From Nitrospiraceae bacterium (GTDB lineage Bacteria > Nitrospirota > Nitrospiria > Nitrospirales > Nitrospiraceae): DNA of 64,000 bases. Position 1 is the first letter of the stretch. Each line of letters opens with the position of its first letter. The position numbers were made by a program, and so were the translations under genes. Shown one piece after another: positions 63,722 through 64,000 of the stretch. The notes under the pieces were generated by a model. That model searched no databases. It was not told the DNA's origin and saw nothing but the letters and a program-made list of their open reading frames with translations. The stretch is taken from the NCBI GenBank assembly GCA_019637075.1, contig JAHBWI010000006.1:62001-126000 (forward strand), read 5' to 3'.

Positions 63722-64000
63722 ATGGCAATCGACAGCGCGCACTACTACCGGCTCACCACTCGCATCTCGGGAAAAGATCTTGCGCTCGACGTGTCGCCCG
63801 ACCAATCGGTGCGTCCTGTCCTTCGTGCCCCGGCGGATGTGAGCGGGCAATATTGGCGGTTCGTACCGGCCGGCGCAGGCCACCAGGCCCTGCGCAACGC
63901 CTATCTGGGAGAAGCGTTCAGCCTCGAGATGAACCAGCCGGCGGCGATCCGTCTGGCACCGACGAACCCCTCGCCGAAACAGGTGTGGATGGTTCAGCAA
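63722..64000 (+). CDS. Ricin-type beta-trefoil lectin-like protein, N-terminal part
   Basis: Open to the window edge, 93 residues seen. ATG 63722 has CGGAG 8 nt upstream; an in-frame ATG at 63683 lacks an SD. The sequence starts HYYRLTTRISGKDLALDVSP and contains GQYWRFVPAGAGHQALRNAYLGEAFSLE and QVWMVQQ, with the YYRL, L-D-V and QxW pattern of RICIN beta-trefoil repeats. Carbohydrate binding is inferred from the fold only. No signal peptide in the visible part. Confidence 0.6.
   Translation, partial: MAIDSAHYYRLTTRISGKDLALDVSPDQSVRPVLRAPADVSGQYWRFVPAGAGHQALRNAYLGEAFSLEMNQPAAIRLAPTNPSPKQVWMVQQ

Overview
The window looks like chromosomal DNA of a Nitrospira-type bacterium (phylum Nitrospirota). 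This is an inference from gene content; no marker gene such as 16S rRNA or nitrite oxidoreductase lies in the window. Supporting features are a high-GC chromosome with dense operons, a respiratory complex I operon with two consecutive nuoM genes and no nuoE, nuoF or nuoH, many PAS/GAF sensor kinases, tandem PilZ-like proteins and several secreted SUMF1-domain proteins.

Left part (1-17.9 kb): tRNA-Leu(UAG) and the protein-quality-control run tig-clpP-clpX, closed by a clear terminator. Two tandem PilZ-like genes follow, then a convergent pair (HEAT-repeat lipoprotein and a long TatA-like protein), an M24 peptidase, a class-I glutamine-amidotransferase-like hydrolase with an APC amino-acid permease, a PsiE-like membrane protein coupled to a small duplicated Cys/His protein, nagZ, pepA, queE, a HAD phosphatase and tRNA-Leu(GAG).

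Middle part (18-32 kb): a signalling block. It holds a 1747-residue kinase with about nine PAS and two GAF domains, coupled to a Cys-containing partner and a LuxR-type regulator, then a second kinase and a CheY-like protein. After these come a PriA homologue whose helicase motifs look destroyed and an OmpA-type outer-membrane protein.

32.4-46.1 kb holds the nuoABCDGIJKLMMN operon. The NuoG subunit is formate-dehydrogenase-like in architecture but lacks the Mo-binding Cys/Sec. A kinase, an Rcp1-type regulator and a hybrid kinase follow (46.2-49.8 kb), then a phosphodiester-glycosidase-like protein, a periplasmic rhodanese, a lipoprotein and pyrE.

52.4-62.7 kb is the most interesting part. A long minus-strand gene series carries CbiX, a DUF523-DUF1722 protein, DNA photolyase, small membrane and periplasmic proteins, a PDZ protein, a TIGR01777 epimerase, two paralogous zinc-ribbon proteins and three secreted SUMF1 proteins, one with a frameshifted tail. 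It is transcribed away from a MerR protein with a B12-binding domain of the CarH/LitR photoreceptor type. The 135-bp divergent intergenic region contains two face-to-face TTGACA-17-TATAC(A/T) promoters whose -35/spacer regions carry the same CATTGGAC element, plus two more upstream copies. I interpret this as a B12-dependent, light-responsive regulon that pairs photorepair with an uncharacterised set of secreted SUMF1 and zinc-ribbon proteins. The window ends inside a ricin-type lectin-like gene.
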